64,000 nt of DNA from VXMO01 sp965205915 (lineage in GTDB: Bacteria > Chloroflexota > Dehalococcoidia > UBA6926), in contig OZ242191.1 of the NCBI GenBank assembly GCA_965205915.1, positions 744,001 to 808,000 of the forward strand, written 5' to 3'. Positions within the stretch are counted from its first letter, which is position 1, and every line of letters starts with the position of its first letter. The notes under the pieces were generated by a model. That model was given only the letters and a program-made list of their open reading frames with translations, was not told the DNA's origin and made no database searches. Of the stretch, positions 9,090 to 18,317 are shown piece after piece. The translations under genes and the position numbers were made by a program.

Positions 9090-9775
9090 TGAGTAACAGG
9101 CGGGAACTCTATGCCGTGACGAGTCCACCGGACGCCGTGTCCGCGCATCATGTCCCGGGTATTTGATCGGGCGATGGCGCGGAGGACGGCGGCGTACATG
9201 TGGGTAGGGCGGCTTCCACCGGTGCGGGGCGCTTCAATGACCGCGTGGGGCGTGGGCGTCGGAGCTAGCAGTCCCCATAGCGGCGGGAGTTGGTTACGGC
9301 GGACGGCCTTGCTGGGAACCATGAGGTAGTTGTAGTCCGCAACCCTGATGAATCGTGGGTCGTGGAACTTGGTGCTGAGACGACCTGCCCTTTCCTTGAG
9401 ATTCGTCATGCGGCGGCCGATAATCTCAGAATCGAGGGTCGCCTGCGTGGCGGCGTCATCGTCCTGTGCGCTCTCGACGATGCCCTGCGTGAGTGACGAC
9501 ATGCGGTCGAGGGCCTCTTCCTCTCTGCGCAGGCGTTCACGATCTCGTGAATCGTTGTCATCGCGGCGGAAATCAGCCAGGGACGATTTGACCTCGACGA
9601 CGTAGAGCGCCTTTTCCTTATTAACACCGGCGACATCGACGATGCGGCCACCGGGTCCTTCGAGCTTGACTTCAAAGCCGATGATGTCGCATTCGGCGAC
9701 TGTGTAGAGCCATTGCCACGCGGCCCACTTGAGCGCGTAGGTCAACTCCGATTCGTTGTTGCGTCGGTATGTCAT
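9083..9775 (-). CDS. MmcB-like / PD-(D/E)xK nuclease-fold protein
   Basis: 230 residues, no signal peptide, probably cytosolic. The N-terminal half has the pattern of a restriction-nuclease fold: RIVDVAGVNKEKALYVVEVKSSLADFRRD, where Asp and the E-x-K after a beta strand match the PD-(D/E)xK core. The phrase VEVKSSLADF is close to MmcB, a DNA-repair family. A charged helical insert follows (RDRERLRREEEALDRM), then a second strand-rich part (YNYLMVPSKAV) and a basic tail. It could be a repair nuclease or a plain hypothetical protein; no partner gene is adjacent. It converges on the exchanger gene. Confidence 0.6.
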   Translation of the reverse strand: MTYRRNNESELTYALKWAAWQWLYTVAECDIIGFEVKLEGPGGRIVDVAGVNKEKALYVVEVKSSLADFRRDDNDSRDRERLRREEEALDRMSSLTQGIVESAQDDDAATQATLDSEIIGRRMTNLKERAGRLSTKFHDPRFIRVADYNYLMVPSKAVRRNQLPPLWGLLAPTPTPHAVIEAPRTGGSRPTHMYAAVLRAIARSNTRDMMRGHGVRWTRHGIEFPPVTHQ

Positions 9776-9949
9776 GTGCGGACATGTGTTCGTTCAGTGG
9801 CGGCATGGTACAAGACCTGCGAGATAGGCGCAAGGAACAGGAGGGGCGGATTGACAGGTTGGGAGCGCGGGCGCACTATACGCTTTGGCGGATACGTTAG
9901 ACGCCGCCGCCGCCCGCAGTTACGCGGAGCACATGTGAGGAGAGGCGAG

Positions 9950-11059
9950 ATGACTATTCGGGGCAAGGCCGCAATCGCCGGGTTCAGCGAATTGCCACAT
10001 CGGCGCTCGTACCCGGGTCGCCATTTTATGGGCATGTTCGCGGAGGCGACGGCAAAGGCCATTGCCGACGCAGGCATCCGCAAGGAGGACATCAACGGCA
10101 TCATCGCTGAGCCTCCTTTTGGGATGCCGAGCCTGGGATTCGCGTACGACTTCGCCGAGTACATCGGCATCCAGCCCAACTTCGCGACTGCCCTGAATGA
10201 GAACGCGGCGACTTTCATTTCGGTAGCGGCGGCGGCTATACACGCGGGTTACGCGGACACCATTCTTTGCATCAACGGCGCGGGACCCGTCTCGGAGATT
10301 CCCGGCATGTACGCGCCGAACTCTGACCACGTTGACCCGCAGTTTGTTGCGCCATACGGCCCAGTAGTCGCAGCCAACGGCTGGTACGCGCAGATCGCCC
10401 GGCGGCACACATGGGAGTACGGAACGACGGATTTCCAAAGGGCCCGCGTCGCCGCTGACCAGCGCTTCAACGCTCAGGGCAATGAAAACGCCTTCTTCAA
10501 CGGGCAGCCCGCCAATGAAGAGGATATTTTAAACTCTCGCCTCGTGGCTGATCCTCTCCACCTGTTGGAGTGCGTCATGCCTGCGCAGGGCGCCGCGGCG
10601 ACCATCGTCACAACACCGGAAAAGGCGCGAGCGCTGCGGAACCCGCCCGTGTATCTGTTGGGCGCAGCGCACCACAATCTCCGCGCCGAACACGGTGTGG
10701 ACTGGGTTGACCGCATCACTACCTCCCCCGCCGTTGTGTCCGCCAGGAACGCCTTTCAGATGGCGGGGCTTGGTCCACGAGACATGGATATGGCCCAGAT
10801 CTATGATTGCTACACCATCACGGTCATGATCACTCTTGAGGATTCAGGGTTCTTCCCAAAGGGCGAATCCGGCCCGTTCTACGCAGAGCATGACACCACA
10901 TGGAGAGGTGACTTCCCCGTCAATACCGGCGGCGGCCAGCTTTCCAATGGGCAGTCGACAGCCGGCACAACACAGGTTGTGGAGGCGGTGCGGCAGCTCA
11001 TGGGGCGCGCGGAGAATCACCAGGTTCCGAAGCACGACGTGGCGTTTGTGAACACTTGA
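9950..11059 (+). CDS. Thiolase-like (SCP2/Ltp type) protein without the catalytic cysteine
   Basis: 369 residues from the ATG at 9950, which has AGGAGAGG upstream; the frame extends further but that part is Arg-rich and unlike the family. Thiolase-fold phrases are present (AIAGFSELPHRRS, AAAAIHAGYADTILCINGAG, DMAQIYDCYTITVMITLED, NTGGGQLSNGQS). The nucleophilic Cys position holds NENAATF and the usual C-terminal GHP reads GQS, so classical thiolase chemistry is unlikely. Lipid-transfer-protein aldolases such as Ltp2 are also Cys-less and use tyrosines; a Tyr is kept in IYDCYT. No DUF35 gene is adjacent here, unlike the pairs at 20.3-24.1 kb. The role may be CoA-thioester or steroid side-chain metabolism. 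Confidence 0.78.
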   Translation: MTIRGKAAIAGFSELPHRRSYPGRHFMGMFAEATAKAIADAGIRKEDINGIIAEPPFGMPSLGFAYDFAEYIGIQPNFATALNENAATFISVAAAAIHAGYADTILCINGAGPVSEIPGMYAPNSDHVDPQFVAPYGPVVAANGWYAQIARRHTWEYGTTDFQRARVAADQRFNAQGNENAFFNGQPANEEDILNSRLVADPLHLLECVMPAQGAAATIVTTPEKARALRNPPVYLLGAAHHNLRAEHGVDWVDRITTSPAVVSARNAFQMAGLGPRDMDMAQIYDCYTITVMITLEDSGFFPKGESGPFYAEHDTTWRGDFPVNTGGGQLSNGQSTAGTTQVVEAVRQLMGRAENHQVPKHDVAFVNT

Positions 11060-11137
11060 CGGGGCTATATAAGCGACATGTCGTCGCTTGTGCTCGCGAC
11101 GGAGATTCCGTCGTAGACGACCGACAGTCACGGTAGC

Positions 11138-11178
11138 AAAAAACTCGGCGGTGGGATAATCTCACCGCCGAGTTTTTT
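11138..11178. terminator. Bidirectional intrinsic terminator
   Basis: Perfect inverted repeat ctcggcggtg / caccgccgag with a 9-base loop, flanked by a run of six A on one side and six T on the other. It follows the thiolase gene and separates it from the sigma-factor operon. Confidence 0.9.
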
Positions 11179-11284
11179 GTCGTGGTGTTCATCAACGTGA
11201 TCCGTAGGTCAGAGTAATGTGGTCGACCGGGGTCGCAAACGGCCCTCGAATTGATGGTTGAGAATCCCTTTTCTCAGTTATGAG

Positions 11285-11315
11285 GGAACGTTTCTGTCAC
11301 GGGACGCATAGTATC
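11285..11315 (+). promoter_or_regulatory. Possible ECF-type promoter of the sigma/VWA operon
   Basis: GGAAC at 11285-11289 resembles the -35 element of many ECF sigma factors; gcatagtatc lies about 16 bases downstream, where a -10 would sit. It is 40-70 bases ahead of the sigma gene and would allow autoregulation. It is read by eye from one site only, so it is tentative. Confidence 0.3.
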
Positions 11316-11355
11316 TGATGCACCGAGCAGAGGGTTCAGGCCCGGGGAATGGCAA

Positions 11356-11883
11356 TTGCAGGACAACCAGGCAGTAGAAAAATGCCAGCGCGGCGATCAG
11401 GAAGCCTTTCGCCACCTGGTGGAGCGTTATCACAACGTGCTGTACGGCACGGCGATATTGATGACCGGCAATCGTGGGGAAGCCGAGGAGTTCGTGCAGG
11501 AGGCATTCCTCTCCGCCTGGCGAGGCATTCGGGGGTTCAAGATTGGGCGTCCACTCAAGCCATGGCTAACGCGAATCCTGATCAACCAGGTGCTCGTCGG
11601 TAAGAGACGACTGTCGATTCCAACGACGCCACTGGCGGATCCGGATGAGCCGGGCGCGCCCTCTGTGTTGGACGACGTGGACGCGCATGGAGATCGGGCC
11701 GTTGTGAGGGAGGCCGTTGCCTCGCTGGAGCCGGACCACCGGCAGGTGATTGTCCTCAGATATTTCACCGACTTGACCGTTGCGGAAATAGCAGGCTCAT
11801 TGGGAGTGCCGGAAGGCACCGTCAAATCACGCATTAGCAGGGCGATTGCCCGTTTGAAGGAACACCTGAAAGAGGGCGGATAA
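11356..11883 (+). CDS. ECF RNA polymerase sigma factor
   Basis: 175 residues. Sigma region 2 covers about 10-75 (EEFVQEAFLSAWRGI, then KPWLTRILINQ). Region 4 covers about 115-168 with the helix-turn-helix LTVAEIAGSLGVPEGTVKSRISRA. Regions 1.1 and 3 are absent, as in extracytoplasmic-function factors. The start is a TTG at 11356. The next gene begins 12 bases after the stop and has an N-terminus and membrane segment like an anti-sigma factor, so the two should form a sigma/anti-sigma pair. The signal sensed is unknown. No zinc-binding anti-sigma motif (HxxxCxxC) is seen in the partner. Confidence 0.92.
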   Translation: MQDNQAVEKCQRGDQEAFRHLVERYHNVLYGTAILMTGNRGEAEEFVQEAFLSAWRGIRGFKIGRPLKPWLTRILINQVLVGKRRLSIPTTPLADPDEPGAPSVLDDVDAHGDRAVVREAVASLEPDHRQVIVLRYFTDLTVAEIAGSLGVPEGTVKSRISRAIARLKEHLKEGG

Positions 11884-11895
11884 GGGAGGCCCACG

Positions 11896-13944
11896 ATGGA
11901 TAGAAGAAGTCTATCCGACGAGAACATTGAGGATATTTTGCGCCAACACCTGCGGGCGGAGGTGGAGGCGATACCGCCCGAGACCAATCCGTGGGAGCGG
12001 CTGCGAGACCGGCTGCCACGGCAACGAAAGATGTTTCTCGGGCTATTTGACCTGTCCCTGGGTTCCGCGGCTCGCCCGGCCCTCGCGGCCGTTGCAGTTC
12101 TTGTGTTGGTTATCGGCGTGACGACGTGGCAGTCCCTTGAGAACTTTGGGGGCGATCCATCCTTCTACCCGCAGAGCGGCGCCGAGAGCGGGGGGAGTTC
12201 AAGGGGTGGCGATGATGCCATTAACTATGAGCCCTCCCTAGAGGAAATCCGTTCCACTGGATCCAGAACTCCTCAGTACGTTGTCATCGAGGACACCGAT
12301 TCCGCAGACAGAGGCCCGGTCACAGAGGGTAGCGACGAATTGGACGAATCTTCTTGGGTGCTCACCCAAACATCTGGGGCTCCGGTTCCCACCACTTACC
12401 CCGTGGCCACCAATTACCCCAGATACACTCCACTACCGCAGGCAACCGGCACTCCCGCGCCCTTGCAGTCTTCCGGTGTGGACGCAGCCTTCGAGCCGGC
12501 GGCGCCAACCACGTTCAGAGACTATGCGCAGGCCGGATGGGTCTGGGCCGATCAGGACAACCTGTCCACGTTCAGCCTCGATACGGATCGCACTTCATTC
12601 CAACTGGCGCTGAACTGGGCGCAGTCGGGTTATGCGATCGAGCCGGACTCTGTGCGCGCAGAAGAGTGGATTAACTCGTTCAGTTACGGCTACCGCGAGC
12701 CTGCCAACAATGACTCGTTCGGGATTACGACGGATGTGATTGCGCACCCGCTGAACGGCGACCTTCACATGGTGCGGCTCGGATTCCAGGCGCCTACCGT
12801 GGAGGATAACAAGCCGCTGAACGTGACGTTGGTGCTGGACGCGTCCGGCTCCATGGCGGACGGAAACCGGGTGGACATTGCGCGGGCTGCCGCTGAGTCA
12901 ATCCGCAACAGTCTGGACAGCGATGACCGCATCTCCGTTGTGCATTTCACTGACAACGTAATCGAACAGTACACAGTTCAGCATTCACGACCTTCCAGCC
13001 GTGACGTGACTAATTCCATCGGGAGGCTCGCGCCACATGGCAGCACCAACGTGCAGGCCGGATTAAATGAGGGGGTTCGGCTGGCAGATTGGGCGCGACG
13101 CGAACGCCCCAGCGCCTACAACTACATCATCCTCATGTCCGACGGCGTGGCCAACGTTGACGCGACGGATCCGTTCGCCATCCTTGAGAGCGCGTATGAC
13201 GCCGACAGCTCGAATCCACTGCGGCTGATTACGATTGGCGTCGGCATCAACAACTACAACGATGTTCTGCTTGAGCAGCTGGCACAGTACGGAAACGGAT
13301 GGTATCGCTACCTGAGCGATGTCGACCAAGCGCGGGCGACGTTTGCTCGCGACAACTGGTTGGCCATTTCCACGCCGTTCGCAGATCAGACGCGGGCGCA
13401 GGTTACGTGGAATCCGGATGTTGTGGAGTCGTGGCGCATGATCGGCTACGAAAACCGCATTACGTCCGATCAGTCGTTCACCGAGAATCGCAAGGAGTTT
13501 GCGGAGATTCCGGCGGGAGCGGCGACCACTGTTTTCTTCGAAATTCGACTGCGAGATGAGATACGCAGCAGGCTGTCACAGGTGGCCGATCTTGGGAACG
13601 TCGACCTGCGATGGGTGACGCCCAATGGCGGCCTGTCAAACCGACAGGCTAAGGAACTCAACATGAGGCCGGATCGGGCCTTCGGCGGAAGCGGCGATGC
13701 TCTCCTTGAATTTGGCGCAATCGTGGCGCTCGCGGCTGACCGGTATGCAAGTCTCCCGACCGTGGATTCTGGGGGGGCCGCGGACGTGGATAGCCAACTG
13801 TCGGCCCTCTCGAACAGGTTGCAATCGCTTGAGGGGCAGCTTGGGGAACTGGATTCCTACAAAGACTTCCGGTACGTGCTGACGCAGATGCTGAGGGATC
13901 TGCCGCAGGCGCCGGTTGGGTCGTCATCGGGGTACAGCAACTAG
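11896..13944 (+). CDS. Membrane anti-sigma-like protein fused to a YfbK-type VWA domain
   Basis: 682 residues. Residues 1-50 are charged and cytosolic (SDENIEDILRQHLRAE, NPWERLRDRLPRQ), the place an anti-sigma domain would occupy. One membrane segment lies near 58-78 (ARPALAAVAVLVLVIGVTTW). A Ser/Pro/Thr-rich linker of about 120 residues follows, then the YfbK-family N-terminal motif (FSLDTDRTSFQLALNWAQSG, EEWINSF). The VWA domain has the metal-binding motif DASGS at 315-319 and ISVVHFTDN. A beta-rich tail follows and a coiled-coil end (LSNRLQSLEGQLGELD). It is encoded 12 bases after the ECF sigma gene. The inferred role is to hold the sigma factor at the membrane and sense an envelope ligand through the VWA domain. 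Confidence 0.85.
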   Translation: MDRRSLSDENIEDILRQHLRAEVEAIPPETNPWERLRDRLPRQRKMFLGLFDLSLGSAARPALAAVAVLVLVIGVTTWQSLENFGGDPSFYPQSGAESGGSSRGGDDAINYEPSLEEIRSTGSRTPQYVVIEDTDSADRGPVTEGSDELDESSWVLTQTSGAPVPTTYPVATNYPRYTPLPQATGTPAPLQSSGVDAAFEPAAPTTFRDYAQAGWVWADQDNLSTFSLDTDRTSFQLALNWAQSGYAIEPDSVRAEEWINSFSYGYREPANNDSFGITTDVIAHPLNGDLHMVRLGFQAPTVEDNKPLNVTLVLDASGSMADGNRVDIARAAAESIRNSLDSDDRISVVHFTDNVIEQYTVQHSRPSSRDVTNSIGRLAPHGSTNVQAGLNEGVRLADWARRERPSAYNYIILMSDGVANVDATDPFAILESAYDADSSNPLRLITIGVGINNYNDVLLEQLAQYGNGWYRYLSDVDQARATFARDNWLAISTPFADQTRAQVTWNPDVVESWRMIGYENRITSDQSFTENRKEFAEIPAGAATTVFFEIRLRDEIRSRLSQVADLGNVDLRWVTPNGGLSNRQAKELNMRPDRAFGGSGDALLEFGAIVALAADRYASLPTVDSGGAADVDSQLSALSNRLQSLEGQLGELDSYKDFRYVLTQMLRDLPQAPVGSSSGYSN

Positions 13945-13980
13945 GTAGCGCTTCACTTCTGAGCGCGTGGGATGGCGAGG

Positions 13981-14019
13981 CCCGCCCGCCCTGCCGATGG
14001 GCAGGGCGGGCGGTTTTTT
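13981..14019 (+). terminator. Intrinsic terminator after the sigma/anti-sigma operon
   Basis: GC-rich stem ccgcccgccctgcc / ggcagggcgggcgg with a short loop, followed by six T. An almost identical terminator follows the next VWA gene at 16001-16039, in line with duplication of the gene together with its terminator. Confidence 0.9.
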
Positions 14020-14065
14020 GGAGGATTTGGGAGGGCGGATGGGATGCCCTGGGGTGTTTTGGGTC

Positions 14066-14202
14066 AATGTGACGATTTTGGCGCGTGTTTGGGTATGAAT
14101 GTATCAGTGTTGTAGTCGGATGTGTAACTGTGGTGGCGCGATGGTAGTTGTGGGTTCGGCAACAGCCGGGCCTAACGGCACAAGACGCAGGAGGCGCTCG
14201 TC
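14066..14202 (+). promoter_or_regulatory. Conserved leader of the first VWA lipoprotein gene
   Basis: This 137-base leader aligns without large gaps to the leader of the third VWA gene (18308-18443). Shared blocks include aatgtgac, tttggcgcgt, tgaatg, ttgtagtc, ggcgcga, gggttcggc and aggaggcgc just before the start codon. The conservation points to a shared promoter or regulator site, or a recent duplication. aggagg is the ribosome site. Confidence 0.6.
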
Positions 14203-15963
14203 ATGCGTACAGCAATCACAGGGCTCATCGGAGCCAACAGAAGCACAACATTTGCGGGGCTCATCGTCCTTATCGCCATGATCGTGATGGCGGCGGGGTG
14301 TGGGTCAAGCGGAGAGGATAATGACCGGGGCCGTCCGTCCAATGCCAGACCCGCTACCACGGGCCTTCCGATTACGGGGTCTCAACCGGTAACTATTGGG
14401 GCGACGCGTGTCCCTCAGACGATAAACGACTCCGCCGGCAGTCAAGCGCCGTCGTCACGGTACACACCGTCTCCGTCGCGGCCAGCTACTTCCTCAGACG
14501 GCTATAACACAGCGCCTTCCGGGCCTACGTCGTTTGCGGACTACAGGCAGGCCGGATGGGTTTGGGCTGACCAGGACAACATGTCGACGTTCAGCCTCGA
14601 TACGGACAGAACGTCGTTCGCCTTGGCGCTGAACTGGGCACAATCGGGTTATGAGATCGACCCTGATTCGGTGCGAGCCGAGGAGTGGATCAACTCATTC
14701 AACTACGACTATGACGAGCCCTCCAACGACGGCTCTTTCGGGATCACGTCGGACGTGTTTGAGCACCCGTTGGACAGCTCATTCCAGATGATTCGGCTGG
14801 GGTTCCAGGCGCCGGCAGCGCAGTATGATACGCCGGTCAACGTGACCCTCGTGTTGGACGCGTCCGGCTCCATGGCGGACGGAAACCGCGTGGACATTGC
14901 ACGGGAGGCGGCGGAGACCATTCGGGACAGCCTCACGAGTCGGGACCGAATTGCCGTTGTTCACTTCTCGTCCGATGTCATCAGCGATCTGACCGTCGAG
15001 CACACCCAGCCTGACGACCGTGACGTGCGACGATCAATCGACCGGCTGACGCCGCAGGCGAGCACGAACGTGCAGGCGGGACTGAACGAGGGCGTGTGGC
15101 TGGCAGATCGCGCCCGGCGTAACCGTCCTGAGGCATTCAACTACATCATCCTGATGTCCGACGGCGTGGCGAACGTTGACGCGACGGACCCGTTCGCCAT
15201 CCTTGAGAGCGCGTACGACAGAAACTCCGCTAATCCGCTGCGCCTCATCACCATCGGCGTTGGCATCGAAAACTACAACGATGTACTGCTTGAGCAGCTG
15301 GCGCAGTACGGCAACGGATGGTATCGCTACCTGAACGATGTTGACCACGCGCGTGAGACGTTTGCGAGGGACAACTGGCAGGCCATCTCCACGCCGTTCG
15401 CAGACCAGACTCGCGCGCAGGTTTCGTGGAACCCGGCTGTTGTTGAGTCGTGGCGGATGATCGGCTACGAGAACCGCATCACGTCCGATGAGTCGTTCAC
15501 CGAGAACCGCAAGGAGTTCGCGGAGATTCCGGCGGGCGCGGCGACGACGGTGTTCTTCGAGGTTCGGCTGCGCGATGAGATGCGTTCACGGCTGGGCAAC
15601 TTGGCTGAGATGGGCAACGTGGACCTGCGGTGGGTGGACCCATTCGATGGAGTGTCCTATCAGCAATCCAGTGAACTGAACGTGCGACTGGATAGGCAGC
15701 TTGGGAGTGGCAGCGATGCATACGTCGAGTTCGGGGCGATAGTGGCCCTCGCGGCGGACCGGTACGCGAGCCTGCCAAACGTCGATTCCCGCGGCGCGAC
15801 GGACGTAGAGAGCCAGCTTTCGACACTCTCGAACAGGTTGCAATCGCTAGAGGGGGAGCTCGGGCGGCTGGATTCGTACAGAGATTTCGAGTACGTGCTG
15901 AATCACATGATGAGTGACTTGCCTCAATCGCCGGCCAGGCCGTCATCTGGGTACAGCAACTAG
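14203..15963 (+). CDS. VWA-domain lipoprotein (YfbK family)
   Basis: 586 residues. It has a lipoprotein signal peptide ending in VMAAGC with Cys33 as the lipidated residue. A low-complexity linker follows, then the YfbK-type motif (FSLDTDRTSFALALNWAQSG, EEWINSF) and a VWA domain with DASGS at 219-223. The tail from there to the end (PSSGYSN) closely matches the protein at 11896-13944. It lacks the cytosolic anti-sigma segment. Its leader and signal peptide instead resemble those of the gene at 18444, so the gene looks like a chimera of the other two. It should sit on the outer face of the membrane and bind a protein partner through a metal ion. Confidence 0.88.
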   Translation: MRTAITGLIGANRSTTFAGLIVLIAMIVMAAGCGSSGEDNDRGRPSNARPATTGLPITGSQPVTIGATRVPQTINDSAGSQAPSSRYTPSPSRPATSSDGYNTAPSGPTSFADYRQAGWVWADQDNMSTFSLDTDRTSFALALNWAQSGYEIDPDSVRAEEWINSFNYDYDEPSNDGSFGITSDVFEHPLDSSFQMIRLGFQAPAAQYDTPVNVTLVLDASGSMADGNRVDIAREAAETIRDSLTSRDRIAVVHFSSDVISDLTVEHTQPDDRDVRRSIDRLTPQASTNVQAGLNEGVWLADRARRNRPEAFNYIILMSDGVANVDATDPFAILESAYDRNSANPLRLITIGVGIENYNDVLLEQLAQYGNGWYRYLNDVDHARETFARDNWQAISTPFADQTRAQVSWNPAVVESWRMIGYENRITSDESFTENRKEFAEIPAGAATTVFFEVRLRDEMRSRLGNLAEMGNVDLRWVDPFDGVSYQQSSELNVRLDRQLGSGSDAYVEFGAIVALAADRYASLPNVDSRGATDVESQLSTLSNRLQSLEGELGRLDSYRDFEYVLNHMMSDLPQSPARPSSGYSN

Positions 15964-16000
15964 ATAGCCTTCAACCCCAGAGCGCGGGGGAGGGGGAGAC

Positions 16001-16039
16001 CCGCCCGCCCAGCCATTTGGCAGGGCGGGCGGTTTTTTT
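16001..16039 (+). terminator. Intrinsic terminator after the first VWA lipoprotein gene
   Basis: Stem ccgcccgcccagcc / ggcagggcgggcgg (one mismatch) with an attt loop and seven T. It is a near copy of the terminator at 13981-14019. Confidence 0.9.
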
Positions 16040-16043
16040 AAAG

Positions 16044-16275
16044 TTCGCGATCAACGTTGGTTGGCCCGTGAAATTGGCGTTCCGCGTTCCGGCGCCGGTG
16101 GCTACTGCGGGTTTCTTGGTTCGCGATATGGGTTGGTTGGCACTCGGGGTTGGGATGCCGCGTTCCGGCGTTGATAGGGCAATGGAGTTCTTGGATTCCT
16201 CGGCTGCGCTCGGAATGACATGGGGGTTAGGGAGTGGCGGGGCACGCGATGGATTCCGGCTTTCGCCGGGATGAG
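16044..16275. repeat. Dispersed repeat, copy B, plus short palindromic units
   Basis: Two to three units with ttcgcgat, ggttggttggc and ccgcgttccggcg match the repeat at 4673-4790. The last part holds two short units of a different kind, ggattcctcgg...cggaatgac and ggattccggctttcgccgggatga, which are hairpin-like and similar to the one near 24717. No gene is present. Confidence 0.55.
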
Positions 16276-16289
16276 GGGTTGGGCGGGAG

Positions 16290-18317
16290 CTAGCAACCGG
16301 GGCGGCCGGGGATGATGGGGTGGAGGCGGAATGCCAGGAGGTCCCATATTTCGGCTTCGCCTCGGGCGGTGGCTATTGGGGCTTCCAGCATGGAAGCCGC
16401 TTCAAGATGCGCCGAGCGGCACTCCACGCTCGGGGAAATATTCGTCAAGGCGCTGAATTCATCGAGGTCCAGCTCGGCTTGATCCGGTAAGCCGAGCAAC
16501 GCGCGTGCGAGGGTCCGGGAGTACAGGGCTCCGGAGTGGCCGCCCTGCACTGCCGCATCGCAGTAGCGGAGAGCGGAGGCCGGATCGCCGGCGATTGTTA
16601 GCTGGCGACATACAGCGTCCTGATAGGCGAGATTATTCGGGGCTCGTTCTGCTGCGCGCTCCAGGTCAGCGGCGGACTCTGAAAGATCGCCACGCAGCGA
16701 ATGAGCGAGACCGCGGTGGAAGTATGGGTCCGGCGTCTCCGGGGCAAGGGCGATTTCGAGCGTGTATTCCTCTATTGCAAGTCGGGTGTCGTCCGGACCA
16801 CCTCGCGCGATGTAAGCAAGACCGCGATTCAGGTATGCATGGTAGAGGTTGGAATCCAGGCTGAGGGCATGTTGCAGGTCGGTGAACGCCAAATCGAAAT
16901 CAGTCGTTTCTCCGCGAGCGATGTATGCGCCGGCGCGGTTGACGAAGGCGGCAGCGTAGTCCGGTTCAAATTTAATGGCGTTACTGAACGCTATGAGGGC
17001 GCGGGTGGGATCATTGCGTTCGGCGCGTGTCATGTAGGCAACGCCAAGGTTGAGGTGGGTTTCGGCACGGTCCGGACGGATGGACTCGGCGCGGGTGAGG
17101 TCTGTGAGAGCGAACAATATGTCCTCTGGATTGTCACGGCGCAGATAGGCGACTGCTCTGCCGTTGAGCGCCTCGACCGAGAGGGGTTGTTCCTGCAAGA
17201 CGAGCGAGAACATGGTGATGGACTCGTCATAGTCGAAGAGTTGGCCGTCAAGATACGCCGTGCCGAGGAGGTACCGGACATCTGCCAGGACGGCGGGATC
17301 ATTCGGCGGCGGAGTGGCAGCACGGTTAAGGACGGCCTTCGCACGGTCGTATTCGCCCTGGTCGAGGTAGACGCGGCCGGACGTGACGAGAGCGACGAAT
17401 CGCACTGCGCCGGTCAGGCTGACATTAATGGTCGTGGGCAGCTCGGACGGTGACGTTGCGAGGTCCACGACACGCTGTTCGCCCGTTCCGGCGTAGCTTG
17501 GGGCTGTGGTGAAACGGGCGAGTACGCGGCCACTGTCATATTCGCCCCAAATGGTGAGCAGCGCGCCGGATCTTTCCGTGGCGCTCATGGCCTCACCTTC
17601 GGAACGGATTGTTTCAGGCCACAGGAATGTTCGCGCATTCGGCAGCCCTGACATCGTGAGTTCGGATTCGATTCTCTCCTGTAAGCGGCCGGAGACGTTG
17701 TAGCCCTGGGCGCCGGCGGTGTAGTTGGCGAACGGGGCGACAAGGATGAGGGATTCGCCGTCCCTGGCGATGGTGGCGGGGGGTGGGGTGGACGTGGGTA
17801 ACACAGGCGTGGCGGTTACGGTGGGCGGGGCTACGGTGGGCGGGAGCGTCGGAACGGGCGTTGGCGGGACCGGCGTGGGGTCCGGGCCAACGAGATCAAG
17901 GTTGTTCGCAACGACGGCAAAGCCGACTAACAGGAAGGCCACTCCAACAAGCGCGATGCCGATCTTAAGGCCACGACTCCTGAAGATGCTGGCGCTTTCC
18001 GTGGGCGGGGTTGGGGGAATGGGGGTGGAATCGGGAGTTTCTAGCGGCGGTTCGGGATCCGGCTCTGCTGTGGGCCCGCTGTCGGGTTGGAATCCGGCGG
18101 CGAGGATGAACTCGTCGCGTTCTTCGGGGCTGAGGCGGAGGACATCGGCGCAACGGGTGACGTCATCACGGTGACGGGGGCGTTCGGTCACGCCCTCGCG
18201 CCAGCGGATAAGGGTGAGGCGGTTGACGTCGATCCGGCGGGCAAGTTCGGCGTCGCCGATACCCGTGCGGCTCATGTATTCCGTCAGCAGATCGGCGAAA
18301 GAGCGCGAATGTGACAT
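16290..18317 (-). CDS. Membrane-anchored XRE-type HTH protein with TPR repeats
   Basis: 675 residues. Residues 6-65 form a Cro/C1-type helix-turn-helix (GIGDAELARRIDVNRLTLIRWREG). A Pro-rich linker leads to one membrane segment at about 117-137 (GLKIGIALVGVAFLLVGFAVV), then a second Pro/Thr linker. A domain of about 130 residues follows (GESLILVAPFAN ... YNVSGRLQERIESEL), resembling the output domain of some adenylate-cyclase/TPR regulators. Eight or more TPR-like repeats complete the protein (AVYLRRDNPEDILFALTDL, YDSGRVLARF, YLNRGLAYIARG). DNA binding inside and TPR outside make a one-component transmembrane regulator. It is divergent from the VWA gene at 18444 with a 126-base gap, so it probably regulates that gene. 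Confidence 0.85.
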   Translation of the reverse strand: MSHSRSFADLLTEYMSRTGIGDAELARRIDVNRLTLIRWREGVTERPRHRDDVTRCADVLRLSPEERDEFILAAGFQPDSGPTAEPDPEPPLETPDSTPIPPTPPTESASIFRSRGLKIGIALVGVAFLLVGFAVVANNLDLVGPDPTPVPPTPVPTLPPTVAPPTVTATPVLPTSTPPPATIARDGESLILVAPFANYTAGAQGYNVSGRLQERIESELTMSGLPNARTFLWPETIRSEGEAMSATERSGALLTIWGEYDSGRVLARFTTAPSYAGTGEQRVVDLATSPSELPTTINVSLTGAVRFVALVTSGRVYLDQGEYDRAKAVLNRAATPPPNDPAVLADVRYLLGTAYLDGQLFDYDESITMFSLVLQEQPLSVEALNGRAVAYLRRDNPEDILFALTDLTRAESIRPDRAETHLNLGVAYMTRAERNDPTRALIAFSNAIKFEPDYAAAFVNRAGAYIARGETTDFDLAFTDLQHALSLDSNLYHAYLNRGLAYIARGGPDDTRLAIEEYTLEIALAPETPDPYFHRGLAHSLRGDLSESAADLERAAERAPNNLAYQDAVCRQLTIAGDPASALRYCDAAVQGGHSGALYSRTLARALLGLPDQAELDLDEFSALTNISPSVECRSAHLEAASMLEAPIATARGEAEIWDLLAFRLHPIIPGRPGC

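Noticed and set aside
9713..9949. Upstream extension of the thiolase-like gene at 9950
   Set aside because: The extra 79 codons are Arg-rich, cross the divergent gene's start, and 9950 has a strong AGGAGAGG site.
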